DNA of 47,691 nucleotides from Bondarzewia mesenterica. Taxonomy: Eukaryota > Basidiomycota > Agaricomycetes > Russulales > Bondarzewiaceae. Below are positions 10,558-22,247 of the stretch, piece by piece. A program made the position numbers and the translations under genes. The stretch is taken from assembly GCA_004802705.1 (NCBI GenBank), contig SGPL01000241.1, positions 1-47,691 of the forward strand, in the 5' to 3' direction. The notes below the pieces were generated by a model, which saw only the letters and a list, made by a program, of their open reading frames with translations, did no database searches and was not told where the DNA came from. Numbering within the stretch: the first letter of the stretch is position 1; every line of letters starts with the position of its first letter.

Positions 10558-13500
10558 ATGAGCGACGACTTTGTTCGCCTCGTCAATCAAGCAAATCCTG
10601 CCTACCATCTCACGAACAACTCCAACAATGGCTACCCACCTTCTGCCGCCTCTCCCTACTCCCATGCTTCTCCTCAACTCCTAGACCCATTTTTTGACGA
10701 CGAAGACGACCAAGATGTTCCCGACTCCGCATTCGGCCCTATCCGTCCCATGCAAAGCAAGGAGTCCGGTCTCCCTCTAGCCCAATCCGCCGCACCTCAC
10801 GACGGCGTATCCAAGCTCTCCCTCGCCACTGACGGCGTACCCCAGGGCTGGAACTTTGACGACGACGACGTGCAGGTACCCTCTCTGGCGCTTCAACCTC
10901 CGCCTGCATCCACATCGAAGAGCAAATTTCCGAAAAAGAAGTGGAAATGGCCTTGGCAGAAGGAGCGGGTCTTGACGGGCGAGCGCGTTGTTGCGTTTAA
11001 CGCACCCGACGCCAACGAGTTCATGTCCAATTATGTCTCCACTACCAAGTACAACCTCATTACTTTCACTCCCAAATTTCTCTTTGGTGAGTCCACGATC
11101 CTTTTTTTTTTGGTCCTCGACGCGCTACTGGGCGGGTTGAGAAGGGATCCAACGGAGGTTGAACACAGCTGTCAGAGAGGCAACCTTCAAAAACATAATA
11201 TCTCAGGGAATACCCTCTTCTGTGTCCGTAGCATGTTCTCTCATAGTTGAATCTTTGACTGCGTACAATCCCTGCGCTTGTCAAAGTCACAGCCTGACGG
11301 TCATAGCTCCGGGACGGCTTTCGGCCACTCTCATGTATCCATTTCGGTCTTTGGCAGGCTACGGCTTGGTTCTCTATATGTTGTGTTGGCTCTCTGTCTC
11401 ATGCCCAGCTTCTCGTCGCTCCCCGTTAGCCTTGCACTTCGACGTTCCCATCTTGCTGACCCATCATTTTTCATGCAGAACAATTCTCCAAATACGCCAA
11501 CCTATTCTTCCTTTTCACCGCTTGCATACAGCAGATACCCGGCGTATCCCCCACCAACAGATGGACTACCATAGGTCCCCTCGCCGTCGTATTACTCGCG
11601 TCCGCGTTCAAGGAAGTACAAGAAGACCTGGTGAGTACTATTTCATCACAATTATCACCCTCCTCTCGGACCGCATATACGGGCATGTTTGCCTGCACGC
11701 ATTCACTCGCAACCGCAACTAATAAAGGTCTCCACAGAAACGCAATCAGTCCGACACTGAGCTCAATGCGCGCAAAGCCAAAGTCCTGACCCCAACCGCC
11801 TCCTTCGAGGTAAAAAAATGGAAGGATATCAAAGTTGGCGACATCGTGCGGCTCGAGAACAACGATTTCATCCCGGCCGACCTCATCCTGTTGAGCTCGA
11901 GCGAGCCCGAAGGCCTTTGCTTCATCGAGACGTCCAACCTCGACGGGTGCGCCCCCTCCTCCCCTTCGCACTGACCGCGCGCAGCGTCCTCACTACGCGA
12001 CAGCGAAACGAATCTTAAGATCAAGCAGGCGTCGCCCCAGACCGCCGAACTCATCGCCCCGCACCTCGTCACGGCCCTTCGCGGCTCGTTGCGCTCGGAG
12101 CACCCGAACAACTCGCTTTATACGTACGAGGGCACTTTCGACATGATGACGAGCCAGGGATTCCCGAAGCAGATTCCGCTAGGCCCGGACCAGATCTTGT
12201 TGCGGGGGGCGCAGATCAGGAATACGCCGTGGGCATACGGATTCGTGGTATTTACTGGGCACGAGACCAAGTTGATGCGGAATGCGACGTGAGTTTGTCT
12301 CCTCTCCTCACAAATTTTAGGGTGCCGCGTAGCTGTTCAGCGAACTGCTTTTGTCCTTATATGATCCAAAAATGCTATGTCAGGAGCGCTAATGTTGGTA
12401 TATTCTAGGGCGGCGCCTATCAAGCGCACCGCTGTCGAGCGACAGGTAAACGTCCAGATTGTATTTTTGTTCATCCTGTTACTCGCTCTGTCTCTGGGAT
12501 CGACTATTGGGAGCAGTATCCGCTCGGTATGCGTATTGCATCGATAGCATGTCAATTTCTGACCCGTTTCATCATTTTCAGTGGTTCTTTGCGACGAAGC
12601 AATGGTACTTACTGGAGACGACATCCTTATCTGGACGAGGTACGTGCACGTATGCGTTTTATTACAATGGACTGATGGATCGTTTCCTTAGCTACTGGTT
12701 TCATTGAAGGTGCGCCCTAGCTCGCCCTAGCTTGTGACTTTCGTAACCTTCCCCGACCGCAGACATCTTGACATTCATCATCCTGTACAACAACCTGATC
12801 CCCATCTCGTTGATTGTCACGATGGAAATTGTCAAGTTTCAACAAGCGCAACTAATCAACTCGGACCTGGACATGTACTATGCCAAGACAGACACGCCGG
12901 CGCTGTGCCGGACGTCTTCCCTCGTTGAAGAACTGGGCCAGATTGAATACGTCTTTTCGGATAAGACGGGCACGCTGACACGCAACGAGATGGAGTTCCG
13001 GTGCTGCTCGATTGCCGGGACGGCTTACGCGGATGAGGTGGACGAAAACCGGCGCGGAGACGCCGAGGACGGTAAGGAAGGCTGGCGGACGTTCAAGGAA
13101 ATGCGCGCCATCCTCGACGGGGGCGCTGCTAACCCGTTCCTGGACCCCGCGAGTGTTCAGGTCGCCGGCGGCGCAAAGGAGAGGGAGGTTCTCATCGAAT
13201 TCTTGACGCTATTGGCGGTGTGCCATACGGTCATCCCCGAGGTCAAGGACGGGAAGATGCAGTATCAGGCGAGCAGTCCGGACGAGGCCGCGTTGGTAGC
13301 GGGTGCCGAGTTACTCGGATTCCAGTTCCACGTGAGTCCGTTCTTTGTGTGCGTATGTGGCAGATCCTTTACGATTGATTTCCCTCCCCTCCCCCATCCT
13401 TCCGCAGACGCGCAAACCAAAGTCGGCGTTCGTCAACATCCTCGGCGTCTCACAGGAGTTCCAGATCCTCAACGTGTGCGAATTCAATTCGACGCGCAAG

Positions 13501-16080
13501 CGCATGTCTACCGTTGTGCGAGGACCCGACGGGAAAATCAAGCTTTTCTGCAAGGGCGCGGATAACGTCATCCTCGAGCGGTTGAGCAAAAACCAACCTT
13601 ACACTGATAAGACGCTCGTGCATCTTGAAGTGCGTTTTCGCTTGTCTGTGTTTGTGCAGAAACGGCTTGATTTTTTTTTTTCGGCATCAGGACTATGCGA
13701 CGGAGGGTCTGCGGACACTCTGCATCGCCTACCGCGATATCCCAGAGTCAGAGTACAAGCAGTGGGTGTCTATCTACGATCAGGCGGCTGCGACGATCAA
13801 CGGGCGTGGTGAGGCGCTGGACAAGGCTGCAGAGATTATTGAGAAAGACATGTTTTTGCTCGGTGCGACGGCTATCGAGGATAAGCTGCAGGATGGCGTG
13901 CCGGACACGATCCATACGTTGCAAATGGCAGGAATTAAGGCGCGTATTTCTCTTTTCTTTATCTCATGAAGAATTGTGTGTTGATGATGGACGTGTACTT
14001 AGGTCTGGGTATTGACCGGCGACCGGCAAGAAACAGCGATCAACATTGGGATGTCCTGTCGATTGATTACCGAGTCGATGAACATGGTATTTCTTTCGTT
14101 TGTCTTTGCCTAGCTTGGTCCTGCTAATATGTCTGGTCTTAGGTAATTATCAACGAAGAAACTATGCACGACACGAAGGCGACGCTGGAGCGACGACTCA
14201 ATGCCATTAAGAATCAGCGCAGTACGGGAGAACTTGAGGATTTGGCCCTGATCATTGGTATGAATTTCCGGAACTGTGTTCGCTCCATTTACTCACACGA
14301 CATCTTATAGATGGGAAGAGTCTGACGTATGCGCTTGACAAGGAGATATCCAAGACTTTCCTCGAGCTGGCTATCATGTGCAAAGCTGTTGTTTGCTGTC
14401 AGTAGAAAACATGATTTGCTGGAACGCGTGGCTAATGGACAGCTTTTAGGTCGAGTATCTCCATTACAAAAAGCATTAGTTGTGAAGCTCGTCAAGAAGA
14501 ACTCGAAGTCGATCCTCCTAGCTATCGGCGACGGTGCGAATGATGTCAGCATGATTCAGGCTGCCCATGTCGGTATTGGTATATCAGGTGTCGAGGTGAG
14601 TCTGCATTTATCTTTCACAGGGGGATGGGCATTGACGACTGGTATTAGGGTTTACAAGCTGCCCGCTCCGCCGACATTGCGATCTCTCAGTTCCGATATC
14701 TCAAGAAGCTACTGCTGGTACATGGAGCGTGGAGCTATCAGCGCCTGTCAAAGCTCATTCTGTGTAGGTGTCGCTCTGTTCAAGCGTCGGTTTGCAGCTA
14801 TGCTGATTTGCCGTTGCATAGTTTCGTTTTACAAGAACATTGTGTTGTACATGACGCAATTTTGGGTACGTCTGCGTTTAATCTCTTTTCCTGGGTATCG
14901 TGTCTGATGTGACGTCGTCGGTTGCAGTTCTCCTTCTTTAACAACTTCTCCGGACAGATAGCATACGAGTCGTGGACGCTGTCGCTGTACAATGTTGTCT
15001 TCACCGTCCTACCTCCCTTCGTCATCGGCGTATTCGATCAGTTCGTTTCTGCACGGATTTTGGACCGCTATCCCCAGTTGTACATGCTAGGCCAGGAGAA
15101 CGCGTTTTTCACCAAGACAGCTTTCTGGCTCTGGATTTTGAATGCCCTCTATCACAGCATCGTGAGCGCGCAACGATTGCAGTACCTAAACGATTTTTTG
15201 ATATTGATTTTTTCATCCAGGTTCTTTTTGGTTTCTCGGTGATTTTGTTTTGGGGAGATCTAAAGCAATCTACGGGTCTTGATAGCGGACACTGGTTCTG
15301 GGGAACTATGCTTTACCTCGCTGTCCTGCTGACGGTCCTCGGCAAAGCGGCTTTAGTATCTGAGTGGGTCTTCATTCTTTGTTGTTATTCGAGTAACGTC
15401 CTGCTGATGTCTGAACTTGAAAGTCTTTGGACGAAGTACACCGTGGCGGGTGCGCAACGACCAGTTTTCTCGGCCAACTCACACCACTTACCCAGTCTTC
15501 CTCACCTGCAGCTATTCCTGGATCCTTCATATTCACTATGCTCTTTCTTCCTCTCTATGCTGTCATCGCTCCTGCCATTGGTTTTTCGCTAGAATACAGA
15601 GGCCTTGTCCCCCGATTATGGACCGATGCCGTGTTCTACTTCATGCTCATACTCGTCCCTACCTTTTGTCTTAGTCGGGATCTTGTATGGAAATAGTGGG
15701 TTTTTTCTTTCGTTGCGCTCATGCCTACCTGGTTGCTTGCTGACTGCAATTTTTTTTTAGCTACAAGAGAACGTACATGCCCACGTCTTATCACATCGCC
15801 CAGGAGATCCAAAAATACAATATACCTGACTACCGTCCCCGGCAAGAACAGTATGTGCCTCCCGATATATGTGTCCGATTTCCTTCTCATCTGACATACT
15901 GTTTGCGCGTGTAATAGGTTCCAGAAAGCTATCAAGAAGGTCCGCGCCGTCCAGCGCATGCGGCGGAACCGCGGATTTGCCTTCAGTCAGACGGAGGAAC
16001 ACCCAGGACGTCAAGACCAATCGCGCCTCATCAGGGCCTACGATACATCCAAGTCAGACGCTCGGCCCTCAGGCTATTGA
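10558..16080 (+). CDS. P4-type lipid flippase (Drs2-like aminophospholipid ATPase)
   Basis: A complete P4-ATPase of roughly 1,300 residues that moves phosphatidylserine or phosphatidylethanolamine to the cytosolic leaflet, probably at the trans-Golgi or endosomes with a Cdc50 partner. The N-terminus is acidic and disordered, then [20 protein letters not shown] opens the membrane domain. Next come [20 protein letters not shown], the actuator motif LDGETNLK (split by an intron at about 11948), and M4 with [16 protein letters not shown], which has the P4-typical PISL. The phosphorylation site is [14 protein letters not shown] (Asp at 12960). Nucleotide-binding [26 protein letters not shown] and [18 protein letters not shown] follow, then six C-terminal helices and a basic tail ending [14 protein letters not shown] saw no frame break; about a dozen introns, one near 390 nt (about 11084-11475). 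Drs2 subtype is inferred from overall similarity rather than tested. Confidence 0.95.
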
Positions 16081-16301
16081 ATCGAAGGGAGATTCGTTTA
16101 TACTTTATCATCTTTCGGGGGATGCACGGACAGATGTATTTTAGTGTTTAATCTAGACGGAGGACATGGTTGTGATTGCTTATAATAAGACAAAGAGTTC
16201 GACGAGGAGTGGAGATCTGAGATTGAATGGTCTGTGCCTGCTGAAAACAGCTGGTGAGGCTTTGGCTCGTAAGCACAGTCGAAACGGCCGACGACGTCAG
16301 A

Positions 16302-16309
16302 TGACGTCA
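16302..16309. promoter_or_regulatory. CRE-like palindrome TGACGTCA
   Basis: A perfect ATF/CREB-type palindrome stands 80 bp before the ATG at 16389, with an overlapping second GACGTC seven bases upstream. It sits between the flippase 3' end and the next reading frame, so it may be a bZIP site for that frame. Function is inferred. Confidence 0.4.
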
Positions 16310-16388
16310 CGCTTGGCCATGTTACGGTGGGTACGCGCGCAGCTCCACTTCACCATCCGTTACCAACTTACCACCAACCACCATCAGC

Positions 16389-17054
16389 ATGGTTTGGCCA
16401 GCCCCAATTCTCAAATCATTTTTGTCGGCTCATACCGACACCGATGATGAGTCGGTGTATAATGGAGCATATTATAAACTGCTCCAATATTTCTTCCCGT
16501 GGGACTCTGATTTTGCAACGAATCCTCAGTTTAAACGGACCCCGAAGTCACAGGAGTCTATCGATTTTGTTACGGACTTTGACCCTGGAGCTGCCATTGC
16601 TCACCACCCTGTCTTCTTCATTGACATTAGACCTCCTGCCTCCCTTCACTCGCTCTCTAAACGACAGGAAGCCGATATCCAGATGCGTCTGTGTTACACA
16701 GAACTTTTTGGCAAGACAGTTATTCCTGTATTGCATGGGATCAGTGCTATGGGGTTGCGTATCTGTTTTTACGAGTGCAAGCAGGATTCAGGTGTTATGC
16801 CTCCAGCAATTCCTTGTGATCCCAACTTTTTGAATGATGTGGCACCAGAAGTGTGATGGGTTTATGATATCCTCGAAGATGATGGTGAACAGCAGTTTCG
16901 AGCAGTCATTGAGGATGTCAAAGCCATGTGTGCGAAGCTACAGGGTGTGTACATTGGTGTTCATTGTTACGCACCTTAAGTTCTAACCATTTGCCATGTA
17001 GGACGATGCAGTGTTGAAATATCTGACGGTGGGGGATATGTGGCTAGGTTATAA
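16389..17054 (+). pseudogene. Basidiomycete orphan-family protein with a premature TGA
   Basis: The frame starts MVWPAPILKSFLSAHT, a hallmark of a large agaricomycete family of unknown function (typical start VWPAPILRxFLxAHT). It continues with YYKLLQYFFPWDSDF, HHPVFFIDIRPPASLHSLS, KRQEADIQMR and HGISAMGLRICFYE. Members normally have an ELKAP-like motif where this one has DIRPP. With the preceding Asp this recalls the D-(D/E)xK core of PD-(D/E)XK nuclease folds; that link is my inference. At 16854-16856 a TGA interrupts the frame, but coding continues at once as WVYDILEDDGEQQFRAVIED and VKAMCAKLQG. Relatives have Arg-Trp at this point, so CGA to TGA is the simplest change. A likely last exon runs to TAA at 17052-17054. 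The gene is probably a recent pseudogene, unless the TGA is an error. Confidence 0.7.
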
Positions 17055-17391
17055 TGGGCAAATGGAACTTGAGAGTTGTCCTTGTTGATTATACAGGCAT
17101 TGACATTTGTATTGTTCGAGAGAAGACTTATTGACCTTGTTGCATGCTGACTATATTTGAGTATCAGAGGCAATATCACGACTCTGATTTAGTCATCCGT
17201 TGCTGCACAGAAGAGTTCCCAGATTCTGTGGGACCAACGGTGCAACGACCATGTCCGCCATGCCCCTCATCCTGTTGCATCGACGTTTTCTCATGGCGGG
17301 TACGACTAGCTTTTTATTCGTGCTCATATTTTTCCTCTGAGATATCAGTGAGTTTGACAGACCCCAAAATCAATAAATTTATCTCGCTCAT

Positions 17392-18000
17392 ATGGCCAGG
17401 AAGGTATCAGATCCGGAACACCAGCTCATACGCCTTGCGCCCGCTGTGGGACGAACCAGACAGACCCACAACGTTCGTCACACATATTACACCGAGAAGT
17501 TTCTCGTGGACGAAGCGGCCTGTAGACTGCACGGTTGGANTGCCCGGCAGCATAAGCCNGAGATGNGGGATGCAGTTATCATTTCCAACGAGATGGATCT
17601 CCTCGAGATCCGCATGAACGAGCTCGACCGGNTGGTTGACAAATTTCTCATCATNGAAAGCGACAGTGCGCATGATGTGACAATATTCATCTCCTCACTT
17701 NGCCTGTTACCTCATGTTTGTGTCCAACATCAGGAGACATTCACGGGAATACCGAAGCCGCTTTCGTTTGCATCAAACCNCGAGCGCTTTTCACACTTCG
17801 CNAACAAAGCCNTGTANAGCTTGGTTCCCTCGAGAAAGCNAAGATGCACGGNCGACTGGGTGGAATCACAGGGATGCANTGACCCGCCTGCTCCACGAGA
17901 CATATGTCGTTCAACACATGACCAGCCTGTTGCTCGTCGTATTCTCGGACATCAACGAGATCCCCAATAAGTCATACATATGTGGTAGTGGTNGTCCTTT
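17392..18000 (+). pseudogene. GT17 glycosyltransferase fragment
   Basis: Similar to family 17 glycosyltransferases (beta-1,4-mannosyl-glycoprotein N-acetylglucosaminyltransferase fold). The frame holds DEAACRLHGW, DAVIISNEMDLLEIRMNELD, VDKFLI.ESD and, after an intron, TFTGIPKPLSFASN. It then reaches MTRLLHETYVVQHM and an acidic SDINEIPNKSYI, which corresponds to the family's DxDEIP region. About a dozen ambiguous bases lie within it. The second half of the domain, usually about 150 more residues, is not found before the oppositely oriented monooxygenase gene at 18172. The start is also uncertain: the ATG at 17392 is only the first in frame. Most likely a truncated copy. Confidence 0.65.
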
Positions 18001-18171
18001 GTATCGACCGAACCTTGATCATTAACACACAGGTACGCATTCCATGTGTTTGTCTCCGTTCAANATTAGGACAGTCCAAATTTCATCAGGAAAGCGCGTG
18101 CAGAGAAAGGCAGGAAGTCTACCTCGCCCCACTTGGCATTGAGTACATGNTTAGAAATTATGTCCGCCCGT

Positions 18172-20035
18172 TCATATCTTCGGACCCAGCTCCTTCTCGA
18201 GTAAATCGATAGCCTTTTGCCTGTCCACAGCCGCGTTTGCATCTATGATCCATTCCCAGCTATCNTTCAACTTCGCCCCGAGNTGTTCCAGAGTCGAGAT
18301 TGACGGGTCGCTCCTAGCGTGGTTAAACAACATGTACATGCCGTTGCGCCGCGACATGTCGAACGCGTGCATGGCGACAGGGCGACGGATACGAGAGTAG
18401 ACCTGCAACGCCTCGACGACGTTGTCGAGCGTGGTNAGTTTGTGGGACAGAAGAGCGGAGAGGACGTAGGCGTCCTGAAAACCGAGGTATTTAGCCAGGC
18501 CGGCACAGGAAATGAAAGAAGAGACGAGAACGATATCAACCTCTATGGCTTGACCTGCACCCGAGCCTTGGAAAGGCAGCATAGCGTGAGCCTCAGACGC
18601 AGGGCAACACATCAGAATGACCTTCGTTCAAGNTGAACTTCGCTACTCACAGNGTCTCCCAAGATCGCAACACGCCCAGACGCATACGTAGGTGGCGGAT
18701 TGACATAATGTATTGCCCATCTATTGAAATTGATGTCTTCTACGCACTGGGAAAGGTGTGAGTGGATGATAAACATACGATAGGTGAGAAACGAATCTAC
18801 CGCNACGAGCTGTTGANCTTCGGGCTCCCAGGTGCGGAAAGATTCTTGNAAGCCCTCAGATTTGACTTCTTGCACCCACGCNTCAGGAAAAGTCGTGCCC
18901 TCCCGGTCGTAATTGCTCGTGAAGTAGACAAAGTTCAAAACTTTGCCNCGCATGATGGGGTAACACACGATGCCCTGAAGCAAAATCCGTGAACCTGCGC
19001 CTGAACCAAACCAAATGTTACTCACTGCGTCCTTCCCCAAGAACTNAGATNGTTGAAANTGTTAATAGCTTCATCAGATCGGTGAAAAAATCACTCCTCG
19101 CACCGACGTGGGCTCTTGCAAGACACGGGNAGCAAGCGACTGAGCCGTAANTTTCTCAGCCGGGATAAGAGTNCTATGGGCAAGTATACCGCTCCAGCAA
19201 GGCTTGATACTGGCGCGAAATGCCTCTGCTTGCGCCGAATGCCCCCTTCTCTCCGCCTCCTTCGCTTCGTCTGACATCATCCTGTCCCGCGACGGACTTT
19301 TGATCCCGTCNGCACCTACCAAGACGTCGCAGGTCGCGNTTGACCCATCCCGGAAGAACAACTGGATGGGCCCGCCCGGGCCGTCAGGTTGCGAGTAATC
19401 ACGGAGGCGCTTAGAGGTGTGCGTTTTGCAGCGTGCCCCGAGATGCTTCAAGAGAATCCCGTGAAACTCCGCTCGATGGAAACTCACGAAACCCCCTGTG
19501 AGGGTGAACAAAACGTCGGCGCCGTCAGAATTTTGGAGAACGGCAGCATGATGGGGTGCAGAAGAAATGTACTTGCCCTGGGTTTCAAGGGTCGCGAAAG
19601 TCTCTCCTCGAGCTTGATCAGACTTGCGCCACTCGAACGCCGGACCTAGAGCGCAGTGGTAGGAACATCCTGATTGATTGGTGAGAACCTACTCACGCAA
19701 TTCCCCTGTGTGCCTGCTCCCAAGAATTTGTTCCAAATCCTCTCCCAGGCCCATCGCCGTCAACACCAGCCAGGCTCTCCATGTCACAGCAATGCCCGCC
19801 CCGATCTCCGAGAAGCTGGTCGCGGCTTCGTAAACATCAAGCTCGATATCCGGGCTTTTGGAAAGCTCGTGAGCGACGCAGAGTCCCCCAACGCCGCCTC
19901 CACTGTTCGAAGCATACCGCGTCAGCAATTAAACTCTCCAAGTACAGAATAGCCCCTCCGACGGAGAGCAAGAAATGCGACGACTTACACAACAGCGACT
20001 CTGAACTTAGTGGAACTGATTGACGTCGTGAGCAT
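18172..20035 (-). CDS. FAD-dependent monooxygenase (salicylate-hydroxylase-like)
   Basis: A class A flavoprotein hydroxylase that would use NAD(P)H and O2 to hydroxylate an aromatic or related substrate. Exon 1 (19989-20035) gives MLTTSISSTKFRVAVV. A GTAAGT intron joins it to GGGVGGLCVAHELS, completing the GxGxxG FAD motif. Further on come the substrate-side segments FHRAEFHGILLKHLG and CDVLVGADGIKS (the DG motif, read through one N), and after more introns AHAMLPFQGSGAGQAIE, the second FAD motif (GD...P). The end is LLEKELGPKI then stop. Several Ns fall in codons, and they do not obviously break frame. In size (about 430 residues) and motif order it fits salicylate 1-monooxygenase-like fungal enzymes; the substrate cannot be read from sequence. 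Confidence 0.88.
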
Positions 20036-20640
20036 TGAACAGTAATCTCGACAAGTCCTGAAGTAGAGAGAGTATAGCAGAATGAGGTGCAGGTCTTGCT
20101 GGAGCCATTGCGTCCCTTTAAACCTTCACGATCCTACACAACCTATGTCTTTGTGCCGTCAAGGGCCGGAAGAGTACGCAAGGCTGCGGCGTCTTCACTT
20201 GGGGAACGTCATGGCTCATGACTCATCGCGAGGGTAGTGCATGCGCGAAGCAATATGGGAGAGGCATCAGTAAGCTGTAAGAAGACATGCCAAGAACCAA
20301 CGGGATGATGAAGCTATAGGATGCACGGCCCAAGGTGACTGCGATAGGCATGCGGTGCTCGGCCGCTGCGAGACGTGGTGATTTGATGTTGACGAACTGT
20401 AACAATCGGCCGCACGGGTGTCATGGAGAGTGACATCGGGACCAACAAATTGATATAACGAACGCCGAAGAAGCCTACATAGCTGAATTCACCGTGAGAA
20501 CATACAAGGAATTGCTGAGCGACCTTGCATCGCGTGACACAGGATTTCTATGGTTCCTACTTGCAAACAGATATTCGATATTGATTTTGTGAGCAAACGA
20601 ACTCTCATGGGAGAAAGAAAGGAAAATGAGAGATGATGAG
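20036..20640. other. Intergenic, no gene recognised
   Basis: Upstream region of the monooxygenase. ORFs here are short and without motifs. I see no tRNA, repeat or clear promoter element. Confidence 0.5.
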
Positions 20641-21320
20641 TTACTGACTGGCTTCCGATTGATTCATCATCGACTTGAGGTTGATCAAGTCTTCGCGACG
20701 CATATATTGATCTACAGTATGATGTTGAGTCATTCCTAGCAGCTATAGAGTACGCCGGTACTGAGATCGTGGTTTTGCTGTGAACTGGCCCATCTTACCT
20801 TCGAGCTGATTTCGGGGAAGAGATTCTGAAGTCAATATCGAAAGTCGAAAGGCTAACAGCTGGTCGGTTGTCTGAATCTCGAATCTCAGAACGCGACATG
20901 GCCATGATTTTCCAGTGGCTGTGGGCCGCGATGCCGCAGACCAAGGAGTCAACGACCATACAATAATCCGCAGCTGGGATGGTCACTTTGGTGTTTTAGC
21001 TGTAATAGAAGCATTGCTTGAATACGGTTCTTCAACAATCAGATGCTGTCCTAATCGAACCCTCGACAGCGCAGATCACATCCGCAAACTCCGCAATATG
21101 CATAGCATACACCACTGGCTTTTCATCGTCTTCACACAATGAGCACTGATGGAGCGACAGAGCAATATTTGATTGCAAAGGCACATACCAAGGTAGTCGA
21201 CCTCCACCGCTAACAGTGTCGCGGTGCGAAGCTGTACGATGGGCGGAGGGCTAGATGCGTCGAGCAACCCAACCGGTGGGCGATGCTGATACCGATCAGC
21301 TGTCAGTGACACCTCAGGAT
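20641..21320 (-). CDS. Possible small multi-exon gene of unknown family
   Basis: Several minus-strand pieces read like spliced coding exons. A last exon ends DQYMRREDLINLKSMMNQ then SEASQ and TAA at 20641-20643. It is preceded by a GTAAGA...CTGTAG intron and a small exon containing LPRNQLE. Upstream pieces include HWKIMAMSRSEIRDSDNRP and PPPIVQLRTATLLAVEVDYL before a GTATGT donor. I could not find a start codon or join all frames, and recognise no domain. It may be a short nuclear gene or decayed sequence. Boundaries are approximate. Confidence 0.25.
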
Positions 21321-21449
21321 AGGGCACAGGTAGTAGAGAGGTCTCTACGAGCGAGAACGAAACATGTCGCCAAGATGCATCCGGGATGAACGATGCTGAA
21401 GTATTGGGAAGGAGGGAAGTGAAACGATGACAAAAGGAGACCCTCGATT

Positions 21450-22164
21450 TCATTTGCGTTTTCGGCCCTTCAAGGTGTTCGGTTTGTCGACAAAAAACCC
21501 GCCATCCTTCAAGGCCTCCCTCGCCACCCGCCCGATGACGCGCCACCGTTCGCCGCCGAGTTTGACACCGCCGTACCAGCGCCAAACGACGACGATGACA
21601 TCCTTGCACTCAGCCCTTTCAAGGATATCGTCGAGCAGATCGCCAGATCCCTTCTCGCCGCCATCGTCTTGGCGGCGCACGATGGTGAAGGTGGAGGTGT
21701 CGGACGATTGAGGGGAGGTTATACGGCAGGCGTGCATGCAGTGGGTTGCACGTTTGAAGCGTGAGGAGGTGCGGACAAGGTGGGAGAGGAGCGTGGGTAT
21801 GTCAGCCGTGGAGCGGAGGGACGAGGAGTGGGCAACGAAAATAGATTTTTTAACGTCGACGGTGGACGAAGTTGATATTGGGAAAGGCCATGTGTTCGAT
21901 GAGTCTGGAGCATCGTTGGAGCATGCACGGACCCGAAGATAAAAATAAAACATACCGTGGTGAGCGGCAAATGATCTCTGGCCAACGCAGGATCTTTCGA
22001 GAGTCCTGGCAAAGGAGCTGCGAGTGCTGTGAGTTGAGAGACGACTGCAAACGGGTGGAATTGAGACCGACCGTGTTGAAGGAAACATACTCACCGACGA
22101 GTGTGACAGCGTGACCACGACAGATGGGTTCCAAGAATAAGTAGCGACCGAGGACCAGGCTCAT
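21450..22164 (-). CDS. IMPACT-domain (UPF0029/YIH1-like) protein
   Basis: The C-terminal part is a clear IMPACT N-terminal-type domain: STVDVKKSIFVAHSSSLRS, FKRATHCMHACRI, GEKGSGDLLDDILE, then VIVVVWRWYGGVKLGGERW and IGRVAREALKDGG. In yeast YIH1 and mammalian IMPACT this domain binds GCN1 and restrains GCN2. There is no RWD domain at the N-terminus here, so it resembles stand-alone UPF0029 proteins and a GCN2 role is not assured. The first ATG (22164) gives MSLVLGRYLFLEPICRGHAV with a GTGAGT donor. A second exon (containing LAAPLPGLSKDPALARDHL) does not join in frame to the third with the obvious GTATGT site, so the N-terminal model needs transcript support. The gene starts 83 bp from the divergent H+-ATPase. 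Confidence 0.8.
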
Positions 22165-22247
22165 GACGCAGGTGTCTGTTCACTGATTAATTCAAAAAGC
22201 CTCGATCTCTCAAATGCCTCCACTCATCTTTCGCACAAGACTCGAAC
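22165..22247. promoter_or_regulatory. Compact bidirectional promoter
   Basis: Only 83 bp separate the ATG codons of the IMPACT-domain gene (-) and the H+-ATPase (+). The spacer holds a pyrimidine-rich stretch before the ATPase ATG and no strong TATA box. Shared regulation is plausible, or the true transcription starts lie inside the neighbouring gene. Confidence 0.45.

Noticed and set aside
20641..21320. Velvet-family regulator suggested by PPPIVQL
   Set aside because: Only this short phrase matches. The surrounding residues lack the rest of the velvet domain.
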